From assembly GCF_028737265.1 (NCBI RefSeq), contig NZ_JAQZAK010000001.1, forward strand, positions 1-64,000: a stretch of 64,000 nt of DNA, in the 5' to 3' direction. The stretch comes from Actinomycetospora callitridis. GTDB taxonomy: Bacteria > Actinomycetota > Actinomycetes > Mycobacteriales > Pseudonocardiaceae. The position numbers were made by a program, and so were the translations under genes. Below the pieces are notes generated by a model. The model was not told where the DNA came from, made no database searches, and was given only the letters and a program-made list of their open reading frames with translations. Position 1 is the stretch's first letter, and each line of letters starts with the position of its first letter. Below, piece by piece: positions 18,703 to 25,770 of this stretch.

Positions 18703-20594
18703 GCCTCCTGGCCGACCCCGTGCGGCTCGGACCCCTCGTGGCGCGCAATCGCATCGCCTTCCCGGCGCACCTGACCAACGCCGCCGTGGCGCGCCTCCCC
18801 ACCGCCCAGCACGCCGCGTACTACGGGGCGCGCGCCGCCGGCGGTGCCGGGCTGGTCATCACCGAGGAGCAGTCGGTCGACCCCGCCGACCAGCCCTACG
18901 AGAAGCTCGTCGACGGCACCGACCCCGCCGTCGTCCCGGGCTACCGCGCGATCGCCGACGCGGTGCACGCGCACGGCGCGCTGGTGTTTGCACAGCTCGG
19001 GCACAACGGCGGGCAGTCGTCGTCGCTGTACTCGCGGGCCCCGGTGGACGGCGCCGACGACGAGGCCGACCCGATGTTCCGGGAGGTCCCGCGCCCGCTC
19101 GCCGAGGACGGGCTGGCGCGGCTCGTGGCGGGGTTCGGGGTCGTCGCCGGGCACGTCGCGGCGGGCGGGCTCGACGGGGTCGAGGTGCAGTGCTCGCAGG
19201 CGTCGTTGATCCGGCAGCTGGCCCCGTCGCGGGCGCTGCCGCTCCTGCTGGCGGTGCTGGCGGCCGTGCGCGAGGCGATCGGGCCCGACCGGGTGCTCGG
19301 CGTGCGGTTGCAGGGCGACGAGGGAGTCCCGGGGGGCTCGACCGCCGACGACGCGGTCCGCCTGGCCGTCGCCGTCGAGGCGCACGTCGACTACGTCAAC
19401 ACCGCGGTCGGCGTCGCCACCCGGACCCTGCCGCTGATCGAGCCGCCGATGGGCGTGCCCGCGGGGTACGCGGCGCACGTGCCGTCCGCGGTGCGCGCCG
19501 CGGTGTCGGTGCCGGTGATCGGGGTGGGTCGGTTCACGACGCCCACGCAGGCCCTCGACGCGGTGCGCTCGGGGTCGTGCGACCTCGTCGGCGTCGTCCG
19601 CGGCCAGATCGCCGACCCGTCCTTCGCGGCGAAGGCGCTGCGCGGGGCGCGCGTGCGGCGCTGCATCGGCTGCAACCAGGAGTGCATCGCCCGCGTGGGC
19701 CTCGACCAGCGCCTGGGGTGCGCGGTGAACCCTGCTGCCGGCCACGAAGCAGCGAACGGGCCGTTCGCTGCTTCTACGCGCGCGAACTCCCCGTTCGCTC
19801 GCGTCCTCGTGATCGGCGGCGGGCCCGCGGGGCTGGCGGCGGCGGTCGCGGCGGCGCGGTGCGGGCACGCGGTGACGCTGGCCGAGCGGGGCGACGCCCT
19901 CGGCGGCCAGCTGGCCCTCGCCGCCCGGGCGCCCGAGCGGGGCGAGCTCGTGAACGTCGTGTCGGACCTGGCGTTCGAGGCCCGCGAGCTGGGGGTGGAG
20001 GTGCGGCTCCGGAGCTCGATCGGGGCTGCGGAGGACACCGAGGACGCCGACGTCGTCGTCCTCGCGACCGGCGCCCGGCCCGCCCTGCCCGCCTGGGCGT
20101 CCGGGCTCGACCGCGTCGTCGACGTCACCGACGTCCTCGCCGGGCGGGTCACCCCGAGCGGGCACGTGCTCGTCGTCGACGCGGGGCGCTCGCACGCGGC
20201 GACGTCGACCGCCGAGCTGCTCGCGCGCCGCGGTGCGACGGTGACCACGCTGACCTCGGCGCTCGTCGCCGCCGGCGCCCTCGCGCCGACCCTGGACCGC
20301 GAGCGCTGGCGTCGTCGGGCCGCCGACCTCGGGGTCGTGGAGCACACGGACCGCGTGGTGCTGGGCGCCCGTCCCGGCCCGGTCCTCGACGTGCTCGATC
20401 ACCTCAGGGGCGAGGTGGCGCCCTGGCCCGCCGACTGGGTGGTGCACGCGGGCCCGCCGACCCCGGAGGTGCCGGAGCTGGGCGTGCCCGTCGTCCGCGT
20501 CGGCGACTGCCTCGCCCCCCGCGACCTCGGCGCCGCGATCCGCGAGGGCACGGCCGCGGGCGAGAGCATCCGTGAGCGGAGTTCACGGCTATAG
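18699..20594 (+). CDS. Mycofactocin-system FadH/OYE-family oxidoreductase 2
   Basis: A 631-aa paralogue of the upstream gene (GTG start, 4-bp overlap). The TIM barrel (FPAHLTNAA, AQLGHNGGQSSSLYSRAP, GVEVQCSQASLIRQL) is followed by a complete FadH-type cluster motif RRCIGCNQECIARVGLDQRLGC and a dinucleotide-binding domain RVLVIGGGPAGLAAAVAA. Between the barrel and the Rossmann fold, about 20 residues (EAANGPFAASTRANSPFA) are encoded by two hairpins (19746-19774 and about 19782-19798), an in-frame palindrome insertion in a linker. mftE starts 30 nt after the stop. Likely an NAD(P)H-linked reductase coupled to mycofactocin metabolism; the substrate is unknown. Confidence 0.83.
   Translation: MSLLADPVRLGPLVARNRIAFPAHLTNAAVARLPTAQHAAYYGARAAGGAGLVITEEQSVDPADQPYEKLVDGTDPAVVPGYRAIADAVHAHGALVFAQLGHNGGQSSSLYSRAPVDGADDEADPMFREVPRPLAEDGLARLVAGFGVVAGHVAAGGLDGVEVQCSQASLIRQLAPSRALPLLLAVLAAVREAIGPDRVLGVRLQGDEGVPGGSTADDAVRLAVAVEAHVDYVNTAVGVATRTLPLIEPPMGVPAGYAAHVPSAVRAAVSVPVIGVGRFTTPTQALDAVRSGSCDLVGVVRGQIADPSFAAKALRGARVRRCIGCNQECIARVGLDQRLGCAVNPAAGHEAANGPFAASTRANSPFARVLVIGGGPAGLAAAVAAARCGHAVTLAERGDALGGQLALAARAPERGELVNVVSDLAFEARELGVEVRLRSSIGAAEDTEDADVVVLATGARPALPAWASGLDRVVDVTDVLAGRVTPSGHVLVVDAGRSHAATSTAELLARRGATVTTLTSALVAAGALAPTLDRERWRRRAADLGVVEHTDRVVLGARPGPVLDVLDHLRGEVAPWPADWVVHAGPPTPEVPELGVPVVRVGDCLAPRDLGAAIREGTAAGESIRERSSRL
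19746..19774. repeat. 14-bp perfect inverted repeat inside the second OYE gene
   Basis: Arms 19746-19759 (GAAGCAGCGAACGG) and 19761-19774 pair perfectly around one base. A second hairpin, GCGAAC-TCCCC-GTTCGC, follows within 10 bp. The core GCGAACGG..CCGTTCGC recurs near 16.17 kb and in a variant near 40.29 kb. The insertion preserves the reading frame. Confidence 0.7.
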
Positions 20595-20618
20595 CCGGGA
20601 ACATCACTCACATAGGGT
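20585..20618 (+). promoter_or_regulatory. Dispersed palindrome plus leaderless-type promoter of mftE
   Basis: The second OYE gene ends inside a stem GTTCACGGC-TATA-GCCGGGAAC (20581-20602, one mismatch) followed by CATCACTCACATA. TAGGGT at 20613-20618 lies 6 bp before the mftE GTG and fits a leaderless promoter. The palindrome matches elements at 1084 and 43609. Confidence 0.5.
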
Positions 20619-20624
20619 CGGCGC

Positions 20625-21302
20625 GTGGAGATCGCCCATGCCCGCTGGCCGGAGTGCGAGGACGTGCCGGTGCTGCTCGTCCCGGTCGGGGCGACCGAGC
20701 AGCACGGCCCGCACCTCCCGCTCGGCACCGACACCGCGATCGCGGCGACGGTCGCGGCGCGCAGCGGTCTCCCCGTGGCCCCGGCCCTGCCCTACGGCGC
20801 GTCCGGGGAGCACGAGAGCTTCCCCGGCACGGTGTCGATCGGCACCGAGATCCTGGCCGCGGTGATCGTCGAGCTCGGGCGCTCGGCGTGCCGCTTCGCC
20901 CGCCGGCTCGTGCTCGTCAACGGGCACGGAGGCAACGTCGGCGCCCTGCGCGCCGCGGTCGCCCTGCTGCGCTCCGAGGGGCGCGACGTCGCGTGGTTCC
21001 CGTGCGGCGTCCCCGGCGCGGACGCGCACGCCGGGCACCACGAGACCGGCGTGATGCTCGCGCTCGCGCCCGACACCGTGCGCCCGGACCTCGCCGCCCC
21101 CGGCAACACGGCCCCGCTGCGCGAGCTCATGCCCGCGATCAGCGCCGGGTCGGTGCGCGACGTGAGCCCCTCGGGCGTGCTCGGCGACCCGACCGGCGCG
21201 ACTGCCGGCGAGGGCGCCGAGACGGTCTCGGTGATCGTCGCCGCACTCGTCACGGCCGTCGAGCGGTGGGCCGTGGACGACGCCACGGGACGCCTGACCT
21301 GA
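20625..21302 (+). CDS. mftE: Creatininase-family peptidase MftE
   Basis: A 225-aa member of the creatininase family. VPVGATEQHGPHLPLGTDT carries the metal-binding Glu, His and Asp, VNGHGGNVGAL is the family signature, and GHHETGVMLAL supplies further ligands. MftE cleaves the MftC-modified precursor peptide MftA to release the Val-Tyr-derived AHDP core of mycofactocin. It is followed by a thioesterase, a phosphoribosyltransferase and mftF. The usual upstream genes mftA, mftB, mftC and mftD are not in the window, so the pathway must be split over more than one locus or be incomplete. Confidence 0.9.
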   Translation: MEIAHARWPECEDVPVLLVPVGATEQHGPHLPLGTDTAIAATVAARSGLPVAPALPYGASGEHESFPGTVSIGTEILAAVIVELGRSACRFARRLVLVNGHGGNVGALRAAVALLRSEGRDVAWFPCGVPGADAHAGHHETGVMLALAPDTVRPDLAAPGNTAPLRELMPAISAGSVRDVSPSGVLGDPTGATAGEGAETVSVIVAALVTAVERWAVDDATGRLT

Positions 21303-21367
21303 GCCCGTCCACGCAGCATCGCTGCGCCGACCCGCCGCGTTCACCGACCCGCGGCAGGATCGGGCGG

Positions 21368-21802
21368 ATGACCGGACCGCTGGCCGGCGACGACCTCCTC
21401 GCCCGCGCCGAGGCTGCGCTCGCCGTCGCACTGACCGACGCCCTGGGTGTCGAGTTCGTCGACCCCTCCGCCCCACTGGACGGCGTCGTGCTGCCCGTCG
21501 CGGGGCTCGCCGTCACCCCCGCCGCGACCGCGCACGCGGCCGCACTCGGAGCGGCCATCGAGCTCGCCGGGTACCTCGCCGTGCTCCCGACGCTCACCGC
21601 CGCCCAGCACGCCGTCACCCACCAGATCTCGACCCAGTACCTGCGGCCGGCGCCCGCCGGGCAGCGGGTCGTCGTGGTCGGCCGCCTGGCGAAGCGGGCC
21701 CGGGAGGTCGCGTTCGTGACGGTCACCGCGGGCCTCGAGGACGCCCTGGACCGGCCCGTCGCGCTCAGCCAGATCACGAAGTCGATCGTCGGCGGGACCT
21801 AG
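21368..21802 (+). CDS. PaaI-type hotdog thioesterase (DUF4442-like)
   Basis: A 144-aa single hotdog-fold protein. LGAAIELAGYLAVLPTL fits the long central helix; ISTQYLRPAPAGQRVVVVGRLAKRAREVAFVTVTA is the typical PaaI-like strand pattern (with substrate-contact residues in the first part). Such enzymes hydrolyse acyl-CoA thioesters. The start is ATG at 21368, 65 bp after mftE; CAGGAT 7 bp upstream could be a weak leaderless -10. The link to mycofactocin metabolism is positional only. Confidence 0.72.
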   Translation: MTGPLAGDDLLARAEAALAVALTDALGVEFVDPSAPLDGVVLPVAGLAVTPAATAHAAALGAAIELAGYLAVLPTLTAAQHAVTHQISTQYLRPAPAGQRVVVVGRLAKRAREVAFVTVTAGLEDALDRPVALSQITKSIVGGT

Positions 21803-21805
21803 ACT
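21800..21805 (+). promoter_or_regulatory. TAGACT leaderless-type -10 box
   Basis: TAGACT lies 6 bp before the GTG at 21812. It overlaps the stop codon of the thioesterase gene. The same hexamer lies 8 bp before the regulator gene at 44984 and 8 bp before an in-frame ATC in mftF at 22482. Confidence 0.55.
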
Positions 21806-21811
21806 CCGTCG

Positions 21812-22447
21812 GTGGCCGCCTTCGCCGATCGCGCCGACGCCGGCCGGGCTCTCGGTCGGGCGCTCGCCGAGCTGGACCTGCACCGCCCCCTGCTCGTGGG
21901 CCTCGCCCGCGGCGGCGTACCGGTGGCCGCGGCGGCGGCCGAGGCGCTGGGGGCCGGGGCGGAGGTCGACGTCGGCGTCGCCCGCAAGATCACCGCACTC
22001 GAGCGCCCGGAGGCCGGGCTCGGCGCGGTGGCCGTGGACGGCGAGCCGGTGTGGTTCGACCTCGCGCTGCAGAACGCCGGCCTGACCCCGGGCGCGCTGG
22101 ACGACCTCGTCGCCGCCGAGCGCATCGAGGCCGCGCGACGCGAGGAGGCCTACGGGTCGGGGTGGCGCGGGCGCGTGGCGGGGCGGGACGTCGTCCTCGT
22201 CGACGACGGCGTGGCGACGGGGATGACGGCGCGGGCGGCGCTCGGCGCGCTGGCCGCCGGTGGCCCGTCGAGCCTCGTGCTCGGCGTGCCGGTCGCGGCG
22301 CCGCCGGCGCTCGAGCGCCTCGCCGACGACTGGGGCGGCACCGTCGTCGCCGTGCTCGTCCCGCCGGACTTCCGCGCGGTCGGCGACGTCTACGACGACT
22401 TCGGGCAGCTGACCGACGACGACGTCCTGCGTGTCCTCGGTCGCTGA
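21812..22447 (+). CDS. Phosphoribosyltransferase-domain protein
   Basis: A 211-aa type I phosphoribosyltransferase-like protein. LLVGLARGGVPVAAAAAEAL and EVDVGVARKI are the usual N-terminal elements, and VVLVDDGVATGMTARAALGAL is the PRPP-binding loop with the two acidic residues. The family includes stand-alone predicted phosphoribosyltransferases of unknown specificity that often sit beside hydrolases; the base or acceptor cannot be predicted. It is embedded between the mycofactocin genes mftE and mftF. Confidence 0.85.
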   Translation: MAAFADRADAGRALGRALAELDLHRPLLVGLARGGVPVAAAAAEALGAGAEVDVGVARKITALERPEAGLGAVAVDGEPVWFDLALQNAGLTPGALDDLVAAERIEAARREEAYGSGWRGRVAGRDVVLVDDGVATGMTARAALGALAAGGPSSLVLGVPVAAPPALERLADDWGGTVVAVLVPPDFRAVGDVYDDFGQLTDDDVLRVLGR

Positions 22448-24074
22448 CGACGCACCTCGTGGCTGCCTAGACTCGCCCGCCATCAGCGCCTCCACCGTCA
22501 GCCCCGCGGCCCCCGCCACGCCGACCCGTCCCCCGCACGGCTGGACGGTCGTGCTGGACCGTCGCGTCTGGCGCGCCGACGGCGGCCGCACGCTGATCGG
22601 GGGCTCGCCGCCGCGCGTGCTGCACCTCTCGCCCGCGGCGTACGGGCGCCTCGCCGGCCCGGACGGGATCGCGCCGGACGCGCGGCTCACGGTCACCGAC
22701 GCGACGTCCGCGGTGCTGGCGCGCCTGCTCACCGACGCGGGCGTCGCCCACCCGGAGCCCGGCCACCCGGACGCCCCGGCGCCGGGCGCGGTCTCGGTCG
22801 TCGTGCCCGTGCGCGACCGTCCCGGCGAGCTCGCCCGCCTGCTCGGTGCGCTCGCGGCGACCGCGCCGGGGATCGCCGAGGTGGTCGTCGTCGACGACGG
22901 CTCGACCGACCCGGACGCCACGGCCCGCGTGGCCGCCGCCCACGGCGCGCGGGTGGTCCGCCACCCGGTCTCCCGCGGCCCCGCCGCCGCCCGCAACACC
23001 GGGGCCGCCGCCGCGACCGGCGAGCTCGTCGCGTTCCTCGACTCCGACGTCGTCCCCGAGCCCGGCTGGCTCGCGCCGCTCCTGGGCCACCTCGCCGACC
23101 CCGCGGTCGTCCTCGCCGCCCCTCGCATCGTCGCCTGGGAAGCGCCGCCGCCACCGTCCGTCGCCACACCGCATCCTGCGGATGCAAGCCCTGCGTCCTC
23201 GCTGGCACTCAACGCCAGGAAAGCCGCATCGTCGATCGCGCGCCGGACCGTGGCCCGCTACGAGGAGCGACGCTCGAGCCTGGACCTCGGCCCCCGCGCC
23301 GCCCCGGTGACCGCCCGCTCCCGCGTCGCCTACGTCCCGAGCGCCGCGCTGGTCGTCCGGCGCGAGGCGCTGGGCGCCGGGTTCGCCGAGGACATGCCCG
23401 TCGCCGAGGACGTCGACCTCGTCTGGCGCCTCGCCGCCGCCGGCTGGCGCCTGCGCTACGAACCGTCGTCCCGCGTGGCGCACGAGCACCGCGACGCCGT
23501 CGGCGCGTGGCTCGAGCGCAAGGCGTTCTACGGCACCGGCGCCGCCCCGCTGGCCCTGCGCCACCCGCGCCGCGTGCCGCCGGTCGCGCTCGCCCCGTGG
23601 ACCGCGGCCGCCATGACCCTGCTCGGCGTCCAGCGCCGGTGGAGCACCGCCGCCGCCGGCGTCGTCACGCTCCTGGCGACCGCCCGCCTGGCGCGCGGGC
23701 TGGCGCGTCCGGGCCGGGGGAGCTCCCGACGCGCCGTCACCCTCGCCGCGGTGCTCGCGCCCTGGGGCCTGGGCGGCGCGGCGTGGCAGGCGGCCGGGGC
23801 CCTCACGCGGCACTGGTGGCCGGCGGCGCTGGTGGGCGCGGTGGTGTCCCGGCGGGTCCGCCGCGCGCTGCTCGTCGCCGGCGTGGTCGAGGGCGTCGCC
23901 GACTGGGCCCGGTTCCGATCGCCCGGCGACGGGCCGGGCGACGTCGTCGGCCACGTCGTCGCCCACCGGCTGGACGACCTGGCCTACGGGGGAGGGCTGT
24001 GGTGGGGCGCGTGGCGGCACCGCACAGCCGCGCCCCTGCGTCCCGACCTCAGCGGGAAGGGCCCCGACCGATGA
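22431..24074 (+). CDS. mftF: Mycofactocin biosynthesis glycosyltransferase MftF
   Basis: A protein of up to 547 aa. The N-terminal 75 residues (VVLDRRVWRADGGRTLIGGSPPRVLHLSP) are the MftF-specific domain. A family 2 glycosyltransferase core follows (VSVVVPVRDRPGELARLLGAL, VVVDDGSTDPDA, LVAFLDSDVVPEPGWL), then MPVAEDVDLVWRLAAAGW and C-terminal hydrophobic helices for the membrane. MftF attaches a beta-1,4-glucan chain to premycofactocin. The start is uncertain: GTG 22431 overlaps the previous gene by 17 nt, whereas TAGACT at 22468-22473 would place a leaderless start at an in-frame ATC (22482). A 38-bp dispersed repeat (23183-23220) inserts ADASPASSLALNARKAA into the enzyme. Confidence 0.88.
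   Translation: MSSVADDAPRGCLDSPAISASTVSPAAPATPTRPPHGWTVVLDRRVWRADGGRTLIGGSPPRVLHLSPAAYGRLAGPDGIAPDARLTVTDATSAVLARLLTDAGVAHPEPGHPDAPAPGAVSVVVPVRDRPGELARLLGALAATAPGIAEVVVVDDGSTDPDATARVAAAHGARVVRHPVSRGPAAARNTGAAAATGELVAFLDSDVVPEPGWLAPLLGHLADPAVVLAAPRIVAWEAPPPPSVATPHPADASPASSLALNARKAASSIARRTVARYEERRSSLDLGPRAAPVTARSRVAYVPSAALVVRREALGAGFAEDMPVAEDVDLVWRLAAAGWRLRYEPSSRVAHEHRDAVGAWLERKAFYGTGAAPLALRHPRRVPPVALAPWTAAAMTLLGVQRRWSTAAAGVVTLLATARLARGLARPGRGSSRRAVTLAAVLAPWGLGGAAWQAAGALTRHWWPAALVGAVVSRRVRRALLVAGVVEGVADWARFRSPGDGPGDVVGHVVAHRLDDLAYGGGLWWGAWRHRTAAPLRPDLSGKGPDR
23183..23220 (+). repeat. 38-bp repeat, copy 1, within mftF
   Basis: This segment is an exact inverted copy of 24755-24792. It begins TGCAAGCCCTGCGTCC and ends with the small stem CTGGC-ACTCAAC-GCCAG. 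In mftF it adds residues in frame between glycosyltransferase motifs, so it is probably a mobile small palindromic element. Confidence 0.85.
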
Positions 24075-24715
24075 CCTCGATCGTCCGCACCGTCGCCGTC
24101 GGCCTCCCGCGCGAGGTCCCGGGACCCCGCGACGGCGAGACGACGAGCACCGCCATCTGGAAGGAGCCGGTGGACGGGCCGGTCGAGGTCGGGCCCGAGA
24201 ACCTCGCCGGGGACGAGCAGGCCGACCGCGTCAGCCACGGCGGTCCGGAGAAGTCCGTCTACGCCTACGGCGAGGAGGACCTCGCCTGGTGGCGCGACGA
24301 GCTCGGCGCGCTCGACGACCAGGTCTTCGGGCAGAACCTCACGACCGCCGGCTACGACCTGCGCGACGCCGTCGTCGGCGAGCGCTGGCGGATCGGGACC
24401 GCCGAGCTCGTCGTCGTCCAACCGCGCACCCCGTGCTTCAAGCTCGGCCTGCGCGCCGGGGACCGGTCCATGCCGCGCCGCTTCACCGCCGCCGTCCGGC
24501 CCGGCGTGTACCTGCGCGTCGCGACGACGGGGACGCTCGCCGCGGGCGACCCGATCGAGGTCGTCGACCGGCCCGCGCACGGCGTCACCGTGGCCGAGGT
24601 GTTCGCGATCGTCCACCACGAGCGCGACCGTGCGGCCCGCCTCCTCGAGGTGCCGGAGCTGCCGGCCGGCTACCACCACTGGGCCCGCGAGCGCCTCGCC
24701 CGCCGCCCTCACTGA
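24071..24715 (+). CDS. MOSC-domain protein (YiiM-like)
   Basis: A 214-aa protein with an MOSC beta-barrel. N-terminal GLPREVPG, ADRVSHGGPEKSVYAYGEEDLAWW and FGQNLTTAGYDLRDAVVGERWRIG are typical, and VVVQPRTPCFKLGLRAGD contains the conserved Cys thought to take part in sulfur or molybdenum-cofactor chemistry. YiiM-type proteins reduce N-hydroxylated compounds with molybdenum cofactor. The ATG overlaps the mftF stop by 4 bp (ATGA). Confidence 0.88.
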   Translation: MTSIVRTVAVGLPREVPGPRDGETTSTAIWKEPVDGPVEVGPENLAGDEQADRVSHGGPEKSVYAYGEEDLAWWRDELGALDDQVFGQNLTTAGYDLRDAVVGERWRIGTAELVVVQPRTPCFKLGLRAGDRSMPRRFTAAVRPGVYLRVATTGTLAAGDPIEVVDRPAHGVTVAEVFAIVHHERDRAARLLEVPELPAGYHHWARERLARRPH

Positions 24716-24754
24716 ACCCCGCGTCGGCGTGTCCTCGCCGCGACGATGTGGCGA

Positions 24755-24792
24755 TCCTGGCGTTGAGTGCCAGCGAGGACGCAGGGCTTGCA
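24755..24792 (-). repeat. 38-bp repeat, copy 2
   Basis: Exact reverse complement of 23183-23220, 40 bp downstream of the MOSC gene stop. It could serve as a terminator-like hairpin here, in contrast to the coding copy. Confidence 0.85.
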
Positions 24793-24896
24793 CGGCCCCG
24801 TGCCCACACCACCTCCCGTACCACCTCCCACACCACCTCCCACGCACCGCACACGCCCCGTGCCGGCGCGTGCGTCCCGGGTGAAGTGGGAGCCCT

Positions 24897-24913
24897 CCGA
24901 ACGGACCGTTCGG
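24897..24913. promoter_or_regulatory. 17-bp palindrome upstream of coxS
   Basis: CCGAACGG-A-CCGTTCGG is a perfect palindrome 330 bp upstream of coxS. It may be a regulator binding site or a member of the GAACGG/CCGTTC palindrome group found elsewhere in the window. Confidence 0.4.
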
Positions 24914-25245
24914 CTACCGCCCGGAGTGTTCTTTTCCGCAGGAATTCGCCTGCCCACGGCGTGTGTCGAGCCGCAGACGCGGATGTTCAAGGCAGTCTGA
25001 TCCGCGAGTGCGGTGTACAGGTCGGTAACCACTCCCACCTGGGCATTCGGGTAGGGGACCCGCCCCCTGAGTGGATGTTGCGCCGCCCGGTGGTCGGCGG
25101 TGTGATGTGTCCGCCACCACGCCGGAGATGGGGGCACAGGCGCGCGCGAAGTCGGCGGGCGTCGTTCACACACCACCACCATGTCCTCGGTCTCGACGTC
25201 CGGGCTCCGGTGCCACGTCGTTCGGCCGAGTGAGGAGTGAGGTCC

Positions 25246-25770
25246 ATGGCACGCATCCGGACCACCGTCGACGGCCTCGTCTACGAGGACGACGTCGAGC
25301 CGCGCATGTTGCTCGTCCAGTACCTGCGTGAACGGCTCGGCAAGACGGGCACGGTGATCGGCTGCGACACGAGCAACTGCGGGGCGTGCACCGTGCACCT
25401 CGACGGGATGAGCGTGAAGTCCTGCTCGGTGCTGGCCGTCCAGGCCAACGGCGCCGAGGTGCTCACGATCGAGGGCCTCGAGCGGGACGGCCAGCTGCAC
25501 CCCGTGCAGCAGGCCTTCCACGACAACCACGCACTGCAGTGCGGTTACTGCACGCCCGGCATGATCATGCAGTCGATCGACCTGCTCGGTGACAACCCCG
25601 ACCCCACCGAGCACGAGGTCCGCGAGGGCATCGAGGGCAACCTCTGCCGCTGCACCGGCTACCAGAACATCGTGCGCGCCGTCCAGGACGCCGCCTCGAA
25701 GATGAAGCCGGGAGCCGCCCCGACCGCCGAGGCCGGCGCCAAGCAGACCGTGGCCGGCGGGGGCGCCTGA
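25246..25770 (+). CDS. coxS: Aerobic CO-dehydrogenase-type small [2Fe-2S] subunit
   Basis: A 174-aa iron-sulfur subunit of a xanthine-oxidase-family molybdenum hydroxylase. The plant-type ferredoxin cluster is [16 protein letters not shown] with a further Cys in VKSC; the second [2Fe-2S] cluster is bound by CGYCTPGM and CRCTGYQNI. The Ala/Gly-rich tail after about residue 150 is longer than usual. The start is ATG at 25246 with GAGGAG about 10 nt upstream; a GTG 9 nt earlier is less well placed. coxL follows with a one-base overlap. It passes electrons from the Mo site to the FAD subunit. Confidence 0.93.
   Translation: MARIRTTVDGLVYEDDVEPRMLLVQYLRERLGKTGTVIGCDTSNCGACTVHLDGMSVKSCSVLAVQANGAEVLTIEGLERDGQLHPVQQAFHDNHALQCGYCTPGMIMQSIDLLGDNPDPTEHEVREGIEGNLCRCTGYQNIVRAVQDAASKMKPGAAPTAEAGAKQTVAGGGA

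Larger units (their letters stand above)
24716..25245 (+). other. 530-bp intergenic region before the cox operon
   Basis: No credible gene. It holds the second copy of the 38-bp repeat (24755-24792, inverted), a tandem tract of CACCACCTCCC-like units (24805-24843), a perfect 17-bp palindrome CCGAACGG-A-CCGTTCGG (24897-24913) and a relatively AT-richer stretch at 24925-24950 (GTTCTTTTCCGCAGGAATTC). The cox promoter and its control sites are expected here; no -35/-10 pair can be assigned with confidence. Confidence 0.5.

Noticed and set aside
23221..24754. Composite transposon bounded by the inverted 38-bp repeats
   Set aside because: No transposase or target duplications; the enclosed DNA is the 3' part of mftF and a MOSC gene with normal composition.
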